Position numbers and translations under genes: made by a program
Shown here: positions 43,258 to 55,058 of the stretch, piece by piece
Layout: each line of letters begins with the position of its first letter
How positions within the stretch are numbered: position 1 is the first letter of the stretch
Assembly (NCBI GenBank): GCA_907163375.1
Contig: CAJQUW010005784.1
Span: 496,001 to 560,000 of the forward strand
Source: Prostheceraeus crozeri
Taxonomy: Eukaryota; Platyhelminthes; Polycladida; Euryleptidae
DNA length: 64,000 bases
Reading direction: 5' to 3'
The notes under the pieces: model-generated
What the model was told of the DNA's origin: nothing
Database searches by the model: none
The model's input: only the letters and a program-made list of their open reading frames with translations

Positions 43258-46200
43258 TGTAAGGAAAATATGTGATAAAATTGATTGTGGGAAAAGACTT
43301 TCATAAAAAATATTCAATGTGCCTTTACACTCAACAATTTATAACTTTCTAGCAAAATATATAAAAAAACTTTTTTATGATTCAAGGTCTTTTTTTCGAA
43401 CAGCATAGAACTGTAAAAACAGCATTTTCTTCAATTTCTCTTCGACAGACGACAGCGACTATCCGAGAGAGGATGCTCATAGGCGGAAAAGGATCTCTAA
43501 ACGTCACATGATATTGGCGGGTTGTGAATCAGAGCACAATGATCTTACACAGCATTCGCTCAACATGCTTGCCTTTAGTAAAGACTGCTTCTAATTTCTC
43601 CAAAACTGCGTTCAAAAAAGTCTCTCTTGGTGGAATCGATTTTGTTCATTGCTTCATATAACTTAGCTCTACGACATTCTCAAATGTATCGATTCAATTG
43701 CGATTGTCTGTAGAAGTTTTCGTTACTAATTTATGTGACATAAATACGAGTATGTGTTTTGAATAACCTATAAATTGTTCAAAAAAAGTCCTCGTACAAT
43801 TTTTTTACTCTTTTTGAATCGATTTTTCGTAGGTTCTAGCAATATTTTAACGTTTCTCTTTGGTGCAATTGTATCACATGCCTGAAACTTTCTCTCAGTC
43901 ACTCGAATTTTCAAAAATGTCTGCTTCCCTGCCTGGTGGGTCCTAATTAATAAAAACGGGTACTCTTTTTTTCTAAGCTCGCTCCTGACTAGATATCTTA
44001 CAGCATCAAAAATTTTTAATGTTGCTGCGATAGATAACGATCTGCTCTATCTGATGGTGCAGAAACGGTAAAGGAAGATGAAGCAATGAGGTCACCATAG
44101 TTATTAGAACTTATTAGTTATCAGTTACTTTTAGGGATTTTCAAGTTTGCGAACTTCAAAATCGCAAATTTGCAAATTTGGCATTCTTTAAGGCTATGAT
44201 TTTGTATGAATTTTCAATAGTGAAGTCATGCTCAACATGGTCATGAGTTTTTCATACCATGATTTTTGTAAAGATTTTCCAATATTGAAATCCTACACTA
44301 TAATGAAGTCGTTTCAAGGTTTCTCATCTAATTTTGTTCTACTGAGATAGTGCTGAGATGGTTCTAAAGAGGTATATTGGCGAAATCATCGACGCGAAGA
44401 TGTTTTTTTGGTCAATTTAGGTGCATTTCCCCAGTTTGGTAGATTAAAATTTCGTCAAACACAGTAGGTTAGTATCATTCATTGTACTTGGTTGGTTGTG
44501 ATTTTGCAACTTCGTGCTAAACTACACAATCCAACACTAGTGCTGCAATGGATATGACAATTTATCCATATGCGATTTTAAAAGTGTGTTTCCAATCACA
44601 TTTTCAAAACACCTTTGGGAGAGTCCTGCACATCTCATTATGTGGGATACCATAAAATAGTCGTAGGCATCAGGTTAGGTCCTCCTGATGGCCAATGGAT
44701 CGTACGATTCTGACCAGTGACCATAGAAACGTCATTAGAAATTGACAAGTAATAACATCTAGTACTTAAAAGATCCAATTAGATGGTGTACCATGAGGGA
44801 AGCGATCAATCCTTAGAATCTAGGAATGAAATTAATCATTCATATTTGTGAGAAAAAATCGCCATGTGAAGAGATGTCTCTGAAATCAATGGTTTGATTT
44901 CATGGTTATTGCCGTTCCAAACGAAAATAATCCAATCAGGCATTGAACTAAGTCGCATAGGACTGTCAAGATGCTAGCTGGTGAATTTCATTCTTGAACG
45001 TCGAAGAATATACCGTGTTCATCATTTTTGAACATGTGACAACACCGAGGGGCTCTTATGTGTTAGTTTATCATCAATTTCAAGAGCATTTGATTGGTCA
45101 GAATGAAACAATCGATTAGCTACCGACAAGCCACCATACATGTCCAGATCAACTCGTTCGCATTGGATTGGTGTGAATTGCTGAAAATGACTCATTATAA
45201 TTACAAATCACTCCTAATGCAAGTGATATGAAAGTGGAATTAATAATGCACTTTGAAAATGTTGAAAATGAGTAAAATTTTGCAATTTAGGAGAGTGCAA
45301 TTTATTTCAAACATTAAACATTTTCCCTACAGGTCTCTCCTTTTTCATGAGATAAATATCTGCTGATCTATAGTTGAAAAACTTTTATTGTTCAAAAACT
45401 TTGACTTACTCTATTGAGTTCATGACATTTCTATCAGGTTGCTTCCAGGTCATCTGAGACATGTAATTGTTATATATTTCAATTTTCTTCTTCCGGAATA
45501 AATTTGACATGATATGTTGTTATCATTTCATTTTAGATAATCTTCCTTTGAACAATTTTTCTAAATTTCAAGATTGCGTGTTTTTAGAAAACGATATGCT
45601 TCATATGTTTACCAAAAATTGGTTGAAAATTGTTTTATTATTTTGTTATTGAAAAAATTCGTTACAAATTTAGAATCTCACCGAAATTTAATCATTCAGT
45701 GCAGTTCAAACCAGCTAGATAGATCTGATAATTCTAGCGCTGATTTAAATTAATGATAACTATTTTAGAAAAAATGAAGGAAATAATGACAAAGTAATCT
45801 GAGCACGATTTTCTCCGAAAAAAATACAAAAAAGTAAGCCATTAAAGGAACCCTGTCGCTGGGAAAAAGTAAAAGTATGAAAAAATCATAATGTGTTCTC
45901 AGTATGGATCACAGAATTAAATATTTTGTTTATCTGCTTCGGTTTGCTAGAAGTGTGATTAATTCGAAATCACCGGCACATCGAGGAACCTATTAAGTGG
46001 GCAAAAAGGAATTCCTAATACTTTACAGAGATAGGAAAAAAGTCGTGCGTCGCTTATGGATTAATGTGAGTTCAAGCACTGCTGAATCGATTTTCGTAAG
46101 CAAATCTTTTGCAATAAGCCTGCTAATTGCACAAAAAATAAACATGTATAACATGTACAGAATCCACACCAATAGCCATTGATGCTACGTGCCGTAGGTG

Positions 46201-46702
46201 AACAATTTCAATCACTGGCAGTTGATATTGCAGCTGTTATTGACAGTTACTTATTATTGTGTGAGTTTTGTAATTCTTTAGTCTCTTCTTGACTGGGTCC
46301 AGAATCTTCTTTCAGCAGATTCCCTGTATGAATGCGCGTATTAGAGTATTGGATAATTGTTTACAGCTTCTTTCACGGTTTTATCCAGATGTGCAAAAAC
46401 AACTGTCATTAATCAAGCATACCAAAGTCACAGGCCTCCAGTCCAGTACATGGTATGGGAGTTGAACGTCCCTTAGATATCTTATATTAATCATAGATGT
46501 CCCTGAAATTATTAACCTCTTCTGAAACATATCTATAGCATGCATGATGACAGATACTGGATGATTTATTTCAGACATATAGAACTTATTAACCTCAGGC
46601 CTAGCGCCATTTGGTTAATAAGTTCTATAATGACCTCAAAGTCATCCATTATCTATTGCTTAATGGGATATCTACATGTACATGCAGGTTTAGACTGCGA
46701 AC
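43258..46702. other. Intronic sequence, no recognised gene
   Basis: About 3.4 kb of AT-rich sequence. No protein longer than chance, no inverted terminal repeats and no conserved RNA were recognised. Confidence 0.4.
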
Positions 46703-46704
46703 TA

Positions 46705-48361
46705 CAGATTGTTTCATAAAAAATGGATCACCCTTAAACATCGCCTTAACTTCAACTTTGTCTAACTCCGCCAAACTTGAACGAATTTCTCTGAAATTTG
46801 GAAGATATGTCAGTTGTGCTTACTAATATCATTGTTGGAAATTTCAAGCATGAATATTGAGTTGTTTTCCTGTTATAGATAAAAAAGTAGTAGATAATTT
46901 GATCTTCATTTAGCAATGTTACACAAAATCATACCTCATTCTTATAAAATTACATTTGTTTCCTTTGTTATGTAATATGTTGTTCTACAAGCCAAAAGCT
47001 ATCAAGCAAAACAAAAATAAAGAAAATCGGTCAATCAGAGCCAGTATAGCACCATTATTCATCAACAGTAATGTAACTGCTACACGTGATTAACTGGACT
47101 TCATATTCCATAGCTTCCTGACTTCGTTGCGGTGGTACTGGCAGCACTCCTGATTGCTTTCAGCTAGAAATCTATCTCCTACCGGTTGAAAACAATACAA
47201 AGCACAAATGAACAATAACGAGATCGCATTCACAAAAGGCAAAGTGTCAGCCTTGCTAGAACTAGGGTTTTCTTTGCGAGCTACAAGCAAGCGACTAAAT
47301 GTCCCTTACACAAATGTGCATCGATGGCATAATGATGATTTTCGACTCTGTCGTAAAGCGGGCTCTGGCCGTCCACGCAAAACATCCAAACGTAGAGACC
47401 GCCTAATTTTGAGATTTGTTAAAGTTGATCCAAGTCTCTCGTTAACTGAGATGGCTGCACTAGTCTCGTCTATTTCTAAGTCAACTATTCGTAGAAGACT
47501 TATTGAGTCGAATTTCAAGAGCTGTAAGAGGCCCTCTCAGATCAAATTATCAGATCAGCATACAAAAAGACGTCTCAGATGGGCAATGAGTCATTGTCAC
47601 TGGCGAAATCAATGGGATCGGGTTGTCCGGTCTGATGAGGCATCAGTCCGTCTGAAGGATAGTGATGGTCGATTGAGATTATGGATAAAATCTGATCAGG
47701 AAATTCCGAGACATTTACATCGTCCCCGGGTACAAGGTGGTGCGACTCTACTGATTTGGGCTGGCATTTTGGACCAATGGCCGCTCTGAACTTCACATAC
47801 AGCAAGGAACCATGAATTCTGAACGCTATGTGAATGTTTTACGAATGAGCATTGGCCAAATGACAGATCAACTTGGTGATCCATCGACTTGGTTATTTAT
47901 GGATGATAATGCTACGTGTCACAGGAGTAGTAGAGTCAACTTATGCAAGTCTCAATTAGGGCTTAGGACATTATCTTGGCCAGCTCGTTCTCCTGATCTG
48001 AATCCCATAGATAATGTATGGAGTATTCTAAAACGTAACGTTCGTCGTTCACTGCTACCTACAGATGGCGTATCACAACTTACGTCACTGTTAAAAAGAG
48101 AGTGGAGAAATTTAGATCAGTCAAAAATCAACGATATCATCGAATCAATGCCTAGACGAATTGGCAATGTCATTGACAATAAGGGTAGGGCCACAAAATA
48201 TTAGCTTCTTAAGAACCGTTACTGTATCACAGCTTATCAGATTATATAAGGACATTCAAATATATTACGGACATGAAATAACATGAAAAATGCTTTCTGT
48301 ATCATACTTATGTTTTATTTAGTCAAATTTTAGGATGATCCACTTTTTATGAAACGGACTG
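46705..48361 (+). mobile_element. Tc1-family transposon
   Basis: Flanked by TA (46703-46704 and 48362-48363). Ends are imperfect short inverted repeats: CAGATTGTTTCATAAAAAATG on the left and, read inward from the right, CAGTCCGTTTCATAAAAAGTG. The length is 1,657 bp. A transposase on the plus strand has one frameshift. Confidence 0.85.
47208..48204 (+). pseudogene. Tc1 transposase, frameshifted, third catalytic residue D
   Basis: ATG 47208. An N-terminal paired domain (FTKGKVSALLELGFSLRATS) is followed by GRPRK and a second HTH, then catalytic D in RSDEASVRL. The frame shifts near 47775 and continues as NSERYVNVL, with D in FMDDNATCH and then SPDLNPIDNVW. The last acidic position, normally E in Tc1 (DD34E), is D here at the same spacing. 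The frameshift alone makes the copy defective. Confidence 0.85.
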
Positions 48362-48363
48362 TA

Positions 48364-48849
48364 TGATTAAGAGGATAACCCAGATCTTTTTTATGTGATC
48401 TTATATAGGCCACACTATATTAAGGCATAATTATTAGTTAGCCTATCGTAATTGAAGCGTTAAATTGAAAAGGGAATAGCTTAATCATGGCCAAGGAGCA
48501 TGCACCTATGCGTTTATATGATTCTTATTTGTAGCGTACGCAAAGCCGCTGTCTTTGACCTCATGTGCACATGTATTTGAAAAACTGCTTTAAACACGAA
48601 TTTTGCAAGAACACAACGTTGTATACTAATAGTTAGGTAAGGTGGACCAAACTGGCCCAGGCCTATTAGGCTGCTGTCAGCAGTTTGTCGATCAGCGAAG
48701 CATATAATGTAGGACTATTCTCCAAGTTGTAGTCTACTACGATGACCAGCAGATTACGTCTGCAGCACACGTCGAGTGCAGACGTCGCTCCTGTCTCTCT
48801 GGACAAGTTGTCTTTTTACAGGATACTAATACTAATTTACTGTTAATTG
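48364..48849. other. Spacer, possibly 5' part of the LINE
   Basis: No clear motif. Fragments just before 48850 may belong to the endonuclease frame of the following LINE, whose 5' end I cannot place. Confidence 0.35.
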
Positions 48850-48860
48850 GTGACCACAAT

Positions 48861-49465
48861 TTGCATCGAGCAGATAGAGCTAATCAGAGGGGAGGTGGCA
48901 TATGCGTTTGGGTCAGGTCATTATTCCATGTTGAGGTGATTGCTACGAATTCAGACGATGCTAACGTAGAGTGTTGGATCCTCTTCATCAGATATCAGAA
49001 TTTAAAGTGCATTTTTGTGTCTCTATGTATTAACCCCGCGGATCTGCTCTAAATCAAAGTGAACAAATCTTATCATGTGATGCCATTTCAAAGATCATCG
49101 ATGAATACCATGACAATGGCCCTTGTATTCCTGTCTGCATCTGCGGTAATTTTAATCATGTGAGCACCACGATTTTTGATATTAACTATAATTTGAATAA
49201 TGCAGTACAAGTTCCGACTCGTAATGATGCATTCCTCGATAAAGTTCTGCTTCCGTCTGATCAATGTCATTATTATGGTGATGCACGTATCTTTGATCCT
49301 TTTGGTTCAAGTGATCATTCCGTGATATTTCTTTCTTCGCTCAGATCAATTCCGTCGAGTGCTTCATATTATCCGGTCTTGGATCTTCGACAATCAAATA
49401 TATCTCGTGCTGAATTGTGTCTTGATAATATTGATTCGGAGATGTTACTTGGTAACAAAAAATAA
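48861..49465 (+). pseudogene. LINE endonuclease domain (fragmented)
   Basis: The first frame has RADRANQRGGGICVWVR, the RGGG-hydrophobic signature of APE-type LINE endonucleases. A later frame contains a degenerate catalytic GDFN (CGNFNH) and the diagnostic SDHSVI motif near its end. At least one frameshift and a stop lie between. Confidence 0.75.
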
Positions 49466-49603
49466 GATGATGCATGTGATTTGTTCTATAGTATCCTTAA
49501 TCAATGTTTGTCTACCTTGCCTGTGAATTACATCAAGCACTCCGGAAATGATAAACACTGGATTACGTCTACGGTGAAAGTGCTGATCAATAGGCGTTAT
49601 TAT

Positions 49604-51594
49604 TAGGGCGGTCAATAAAGTCAATAAAGTAAAAATACGGTCAAAATAAACAAATGTAGTCAATATAGTCAATAGAGTAAAAATAAGGTCAAATGTAGTC
49701 AAATCAGGTCAAAAAGTTTAAATAAGACAGTAAATTTTTCAGGAATCTGGTCTTGCCAGGCGCCATTTTTAGACACCTGGCCTTCCTAAGCGCTATTTTT
49801 AGATCTGGGTTTCCCGAACTCCTTTAAATCTAAACAAAACGCCAAGCTATTGGGACACCGAATATTCTCGCAAGGATTTCTACGCACATGACTACATCTT
49901 TTTATTAACTGACACTGACTATCTTCGATTGTTCGAAATGCCCAAGTGATGCATCCAAGTGCAAAAGAATTACTTGCCAATATCCTCAAGAATTTAAAGT
50001 AACACCAAGGAATGAACTTTTCTGTGTGTTTGTGAATGCCCGGTGAAATGCGCGAAACAGTTTATGATTGACAGTCATCGTAAAAGTGCCAAACATGCGA
50101 CGAAGTTACAAAGAATTACCTCTTCATCATCAGTACCATGAAAGTCAGACCTTCTTGAACTTCAAACCTGATCTGGCTAAGCATGTAACAACAGCGTTTT
50201 TAGCCGCTGACATTCCTTTACATAAATTGGAGCATCAAGCGATATGAGATTTATTTGATTTTATCTGAGCCCATCTGAGTCATCATGTCGGCAACATGTG
50301 CCAAAATTCTTTCAGTTAGAACAACAGAAATTGTTTTCGATATGTGAGTGGAGAAAAAATATTTATAATGGTGGACGAAACGGAAATTTCTGGTCGGAAG
50401 TTTATGAACATTCTTGTCGGAATTCTAGAAAAGCCTGAAGTTACTTATCGATATGACTGTAGACAGCTAGAAGGAAACATCAATCATCAAACAGTGTGCC
50501 ATGCTATTGATGATGTTGTTAAAGATTTAAATCTTCATCGCAATAATTTCCTTTTATTGCTATCTGATGCAGCTCGTTATATGACTCTTGCGGGCAAAAC
50601 TTTGAAGTCTATGTATCCATCATTATTTCATGTAACGTGTATGGCGCACCTGTTGCGCAACTGTGCATTTACTTGTGAAGTCGAAGTATGAGGCTGTCGA
50701 CAGTTTGATTTCCTAAATCAAGGCTGCCACTGTTAAAAATGGTGATCGCTGTCTTCTTTTTGCATCGATTAGAAGTCCACCAAAGCCGGTCGTAACCAGG
50801 TGGGGAACATGGTTAAACGCGGCTTTTTGGTATGCAGACCACTTTTCCGACGTCAAACAAATTGTGTTGGGTTTCGAGGATGATGGATTACTTGTAAGTC
50901 GTGCAAAATCTGCAGTTTCCAGAACAGTAATTGTTGACCAACTCGTGGATGTGGCAACGTATAGACCTCTGCATCATCTAATGGAGCGATGCGAAGGAAC
51001 CAACTACAACATTCGTCAGGTAATACAGGACGTAAACAGTCTGGATTTCGGAATTGATCCCTGTGTGAGCCGGAGGCATTGAATCATTAGATCGATTGTC
51101 CGAGGTCGCCTGGAAGCGGTTGCTATTGTGATCCCTGTGTAATCAAATCATATATAAACTTGCGTTTATCTAAGAATGATATCATGGAGATTGTTAACTT
51201 GGCACGTGACGATATTTCACCAACACAATCTTCTGTTGTGTGCACAATCAACCACAGCTGCGATCGAACGAAGCTTTTCCCAGTTGAAACTCCTGCGTTT
51301 TAACAGAAACTTTTCTCCCAAAACATTAAATACTATGCAATAATGAATTACAACGCTTTCTTCTCTTCGTGAAGAACTTTGTATTTGTGGGCTCAATAAT
51401 AAAATGTATTTCCTTAATTAATGCAAGTAACGTTTTCTTGTGAGTCTGAAATGATGTTTTCTTTGGTTAAACAAAACTGAATTAGGCAAAAAGATTGGGT
51501 AGAAATTTTACATTTAAGTAAAAATTTTAGGTAAAAATTTACTTGAAAATAAAGTCAAAATTCGTGATTTTTTAGGTCAATAAAAACCGCCCTA
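49604..51594 (+). mobile_element. hAT transposon nested in the LINE
   Basis: Short inverted ends TAGGGCGGT...ACCGCCCTA are flanked by an exact 8-bp duplication GTTATTAT (49596-49603 and 51595-51602), the hAT signature. The subterminal regions carry repeated TCAATAAAGT/GGTCAAAA motifs. The length is 1,991 bp. Confidence 0.88.
50150..51330 (+). pseudogene. hAT transposase remnant
   Basis: Broken frames in family order: LAKHVTTAFLAADIPLHKLEH (about 50170), a 115-codon open part (from 50344) with VDETEISGRKFMNI and SDAARYM...HVTCMAHLLRN, a middle part (50864-51082), and finally the dimerisation motif AAIERSFSQLKLLR (about 51260-51300). The first catalytic acidic residue (VDET) is present. Multiple frameshifts make it non-functional. 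Confidence 0.8.
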
Positions 51595-51641
51595 GTTATT
51601 ATGCTTATAGAACAAAAAACTGGTCTCTGTATGCTCGTTAC

Positions 51642-53345
51642 ATGGACAAAGTTAAAATTGAAATTTACAAAGCAAAGAAATTGTGGTCTAAACAATTGAT
51701 TAATGACCACAAATCAGTATGGGATATTTACAGGAACGTTACAAGATTACAATCGAAGAAAGATTGGTTGAGTCAATTATGTACTGATTCCTCAAAAAGT
51801 ATTATTGACATTATTGAGGACTTGAATAACCGATATGTTTCGAATCTCATTGATGATCCCATTGTTGAACATCATGTACCTTATGTTGTGCCTTTCCAAT
51901 TTGAGGAAATAGAGGTTTGTGAACAACTTGAGATGATTAATACTCGAACTGCTCCTGGGTGGGACGATATACCATCAATTGTATGGTCAAAGTTAGCACC
52001 ATCATTATCGTCACCTTTGCGCATTTTATCCAACCAATGTTTACAGATGGCTAATATTCCAAGATTATGGAAAAGTGCAAATATCCATCCTGTTCCTAAG
52101 GATTCAAAGCCGATAATAACAAATACCCGCCCTACATCACTCCTGCCAGTGCCTGTGAGAATTTTTGAAAGATCTTTCATGAAATACTACAAAGGTTTTT
52201 TTCTCGATAACTTCTCAAAAAGGCAGTATGGTTACAGACCTCAATGTTCTACGGTCATTGTTTTGCTTGAACTGGAAAATTATAACACGAATTCATTTCA
52301 TGTCTTGGGCTGCCAACTACTTGCGATTGATTTGGAGCAGAGGTTTGATAGAGTTTCTCATCGGCTACTTCTACACAAGTTAATGAAGACTCCAACTCTT
52401 GATAATTATCTTTTTGCCTTTGTACAAAATTATTTATTACATCGCCGACAGAGAGTTAAGTGGCTAAGTAATGTGAGTTCTTTTCGTGATGTTACTAGTG
52501 GACTGTCACAGGGTTCTGTATTTGGTCCACTGATATTTGCATTTTTTTTGTCAGTGATCTTGAGAGTGTCCTGTGTAACGACAGTAATACCCTTGTAGTC
52601 AGTTATGCTGATGATTTTACCTTATGTGCCCCAATTTCGGTGGCCTTAGCTGATAGCCCACAGAAGGATTCTTTTTGTAAGTTAAAACATTGGTGTTTAA
52701 AGAACAATATGACAATAAAGTATGATAAATGTGTACAAATGTTGACAACTTATAATGCTAATTTTGACCGAAGTCAGCATGTGATTGAAGGAATCAGAGT
52801 GGAGAATATTTTGTGCATACTCGGAGTGACTATTGACTCTAAGCTTTCCTGGAATGAGCATGTTATACGGATGTGTAAGAAAGCTTCTTCAAAAACATTC
52901 ATCTTGCGACAATTGAAACCTTTTCCCAGCTTTGCTTAGTTTATTGCTCTTGTATCCGTTTGATCACTGAATATTGTTCACCAATTTTTATAAATCTTCA
53001 GACAGGTCAGAGCAATTTGATAGAAAGAGTTCAAAATCGCTGTCATAGGATCATCTGTAATGAGACCAATTGCTCTTGTGCGGATTTTGTGTCTTTTGTC
53101 ATACCGACGCACTGTACAAGGCTTTAAGCTTTTTGAAAAGGTTTAAAAATAGAAATCATCCAATGTCACACTTGATGCCATCCAAATTGCTTCATAGCGG
53201 TAAATGCATGATTCCACTGTGTAAAACTGCAGCACGTAAAAATTCCTTTTTCATTTCCATGCCCAGATTGTTTAATGATGGTTTTCGATGTGAGAGTGTT
53301 TATTTTTCTATCATATGTTCTCTATGTCTTCACCATATCGAATAA
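51642..53345 (+). pseudogene. LINE reverse transcriptase (frameshifted)
   Basis: A 318-codon frame (to 52598) starts with the pre-RT region and TAPGWDDIPSIVW, followed by NTRPTSLLPV, QYGYRPQCST, AIDLEQRFDRVSHRLL and GLSQGSVFGPLIF. The catalytic SYADDFTL box lies just beyond, in another frame (about 52601). Two more frames (52640-52939 and 53070-53345) carry LGVTIDSKLSWNEHV and the C-terminal region. All seven RT blocks can be traced, but at least three frame breaks are present. Confidence 0.85.
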
Positions 53346-53669
53346 AGGCTCGAATAATGTGTTTCGAGCTTCAATAAAATTATTGTTATTGTTACGAATG
53401 TTTTCTATGTGATCGGTTGCGGTAAAGAAATTTATCTAGCCACACATCACTACAACATGCGCAATGCATTCTCGCCTCAAATTTAATGCATTTTTTATTA
53501 AAGCGCATTATTGTGTTGTGTTCATAATTATTATCCCCTTACAAATGCATAATTACTTCATATGTTAATCAGACACTTGACAGCTAGGTGACTGATTCAT
53601 CTCGTCCGAACGGCAGCACGAGTTTCTGCTGGGAACGAGTTTGAAAATCGGACCTTCAGAGAATGCAGT

Positions 53670-54440
53670 ATACCTTATTCATGACTGCTACGAATCTGCG
53701 CGTCTGTACGGTTCCTGTTCTTATCAGACAGGATAAAAAACACATGAATCCAACTGGGTGCTTGATGTTGTTGAAAGCTCCTTCACTGTGGCCAATGTGT
53801 CTGACTAAAATGCCACTTCAATTGATGATGCCTCACTCTGGAAGAATGAAATATTTGTTCTCGCCTTGATCAAGAGCTAAGAGCGATCGTGGTAGAGTGC
53901 TAAATCAGGTACTTCAATCGGCCTCTTGTAAAAAAAAATTTCGTGGGTCCCTCTGTGACTCCTATCTCATAACAAAATTTTAAGCGGGAAGCACCACATA
54001 AGTAAAGTCATATGCTTATTTTCTATTCTATATGCGTTTCTGCCTCCGATCGTTGATGTATATGAATATGTATTTAAAGACAGTAATTTCCAGATAAAAT
54101 TTAATCAAGATGATGTGTTTGACGACAGAAAAATAACGATTTGATAAATCAACATCCGTTTAGCTTCTTAGACTGGTGTGTACATGAGATGGTTCTACAC
54201 TTGTCGTAGTACATCTCACTTCATCAAAGAAAACACAGACAAATGTAATTTTACCGAAACCCTTAATCTGCTTCCCATTGAATTTAAATGTGCCTTTTTT
54301 CGTCTTGTCTGACGAAAAGAGGTACCAGGTAGACCTCAACAGTTGTATAGGATCGTAGTGGCACTGTATAATTCTGTGAAAGTCTCATTTTCGGTATCAG
54401 GTTGTGCGCCCGAATATATAAGGGTTTTAGGTGGGAGTCG
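53670..54440 (-). repeat. Dispersed repeat, inverse of 40420-41110
   Basis: Collinear, inverted match to the other copy. Its left end (TACGAATCTGCGCGTCTGTACGG...) also resembles, in direct orientation, part of the 40500 region, so the copy is partly palindromic. Confidence 0.45.
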
Positions 54441-55003
54441 TGGTAGGGGGGCCATAGTTCCCGAAACCCTAGCGAATAGAATGGTCAGTGGTGCTGTGTT
54501 CTTTCTTGAAGTCGCCTTGTTCCTTGTCGATGAAAACATCGGCATAGTGAAGAAATCGAGGAAATTTTCTAAAGGTTTTTTCTTAAATCATTCAGCTTGA
54601 TGCATTCGATTCTGTTGGATTTAAAAAAATTCACCAAAAATGTTTTCTGGTCTATTTAAACAATAGTTAAAGGTCTCTTGTCTATATAACCAAAACTTAA
54701 AAGAGACTAATTTTCGACCTTCTACTCCCTTTCCCATTACTTCCGCAGATAAGTTAATCTGCTGCAATTGTATGCTTGTCCGATTTTTTGCTCAAAAGAA
54801 AGGTGATGTTGCTTCCCTTCATTAAATTTATTCTTACTGGTTTCTCATACTCAACTAATTCACTGATAGGAAACAAAAATCACTTTCATATGTGTGAATC
54901 TTTTTCGGACTCATTGCACTTAGTAATTACTGTTATGTGCAGATATTTCTCCTTATTCCTTATAACATTACATTACATACATCTTAGCCGGTCTTATTTT
55001 CAG
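54441..55003. other. End of the large candidate intron
   Basis: No gene recognised; it ends in a pyrimidine-rich tract and AG at 55003. Confidence 0.4.
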
Positions 55004-55058
55004 ATCATCAATAAAGAAGAACGAAAACTTAATGACCGCATAGCTGACGTTGAAAATA
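55004..55058 (+). CDS. Candidate 55-nt exon of the giant VWA gene
   Basis: A pyrimidine-rich acceptor (TTATTTTCAG) precedes it and GTAAGT follows it. Read in phase 0, as the giant exon requires, it gives IINKEERKLNDRIADVEN plus one extra base. This is a charged helical segment with no stop. It leaves phase 1, which is the phase needed by the exon at 57969. The small size makes it a prediction resting on splice signals and phase, with no recognisable domain. Confidence 0.55.

Larger units (their letters stand above)
48850..53395 (+). mobile_element. LINE (CR1/jockey-like non-LTR retrotransposon), interrupted by a hAT
   Basis: It has an APE-type endonuclease, then a reverse transcriptase, on the plus strand. 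The 3' end has ATAAAATTATTGTTATTG just before 53395, an AT-rich simple tail. The element is split by the hAT at 49604-51594; removing the hAT and one 8-bp duplication makes the region between endonuclease and RT continuous. Several frameshifts show that it is inactive. Confidence 0.8.
11060..55003 (+). other. Candidate 44-kb intron filled with nested transposons
   Basis: This runs from GTAAGT at 11060 to a TTATTTTCAG acceptor ending at 55003. No convincing host exon was recognised inside it; nearly every protein signal belongs to a mobile element. Unrecognised host exons within it cannot be excluded, because short exons are hard to see by eye. By my tally about three quarters is identifiable transposon. 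Confidence 0.55.

Noticed and set aside
54343..54600. 85-codon plus-strand frame
   Set aside because: Most of it lies in the dispersed repeat shared with 40420-41110 and it has no recognisable domain.
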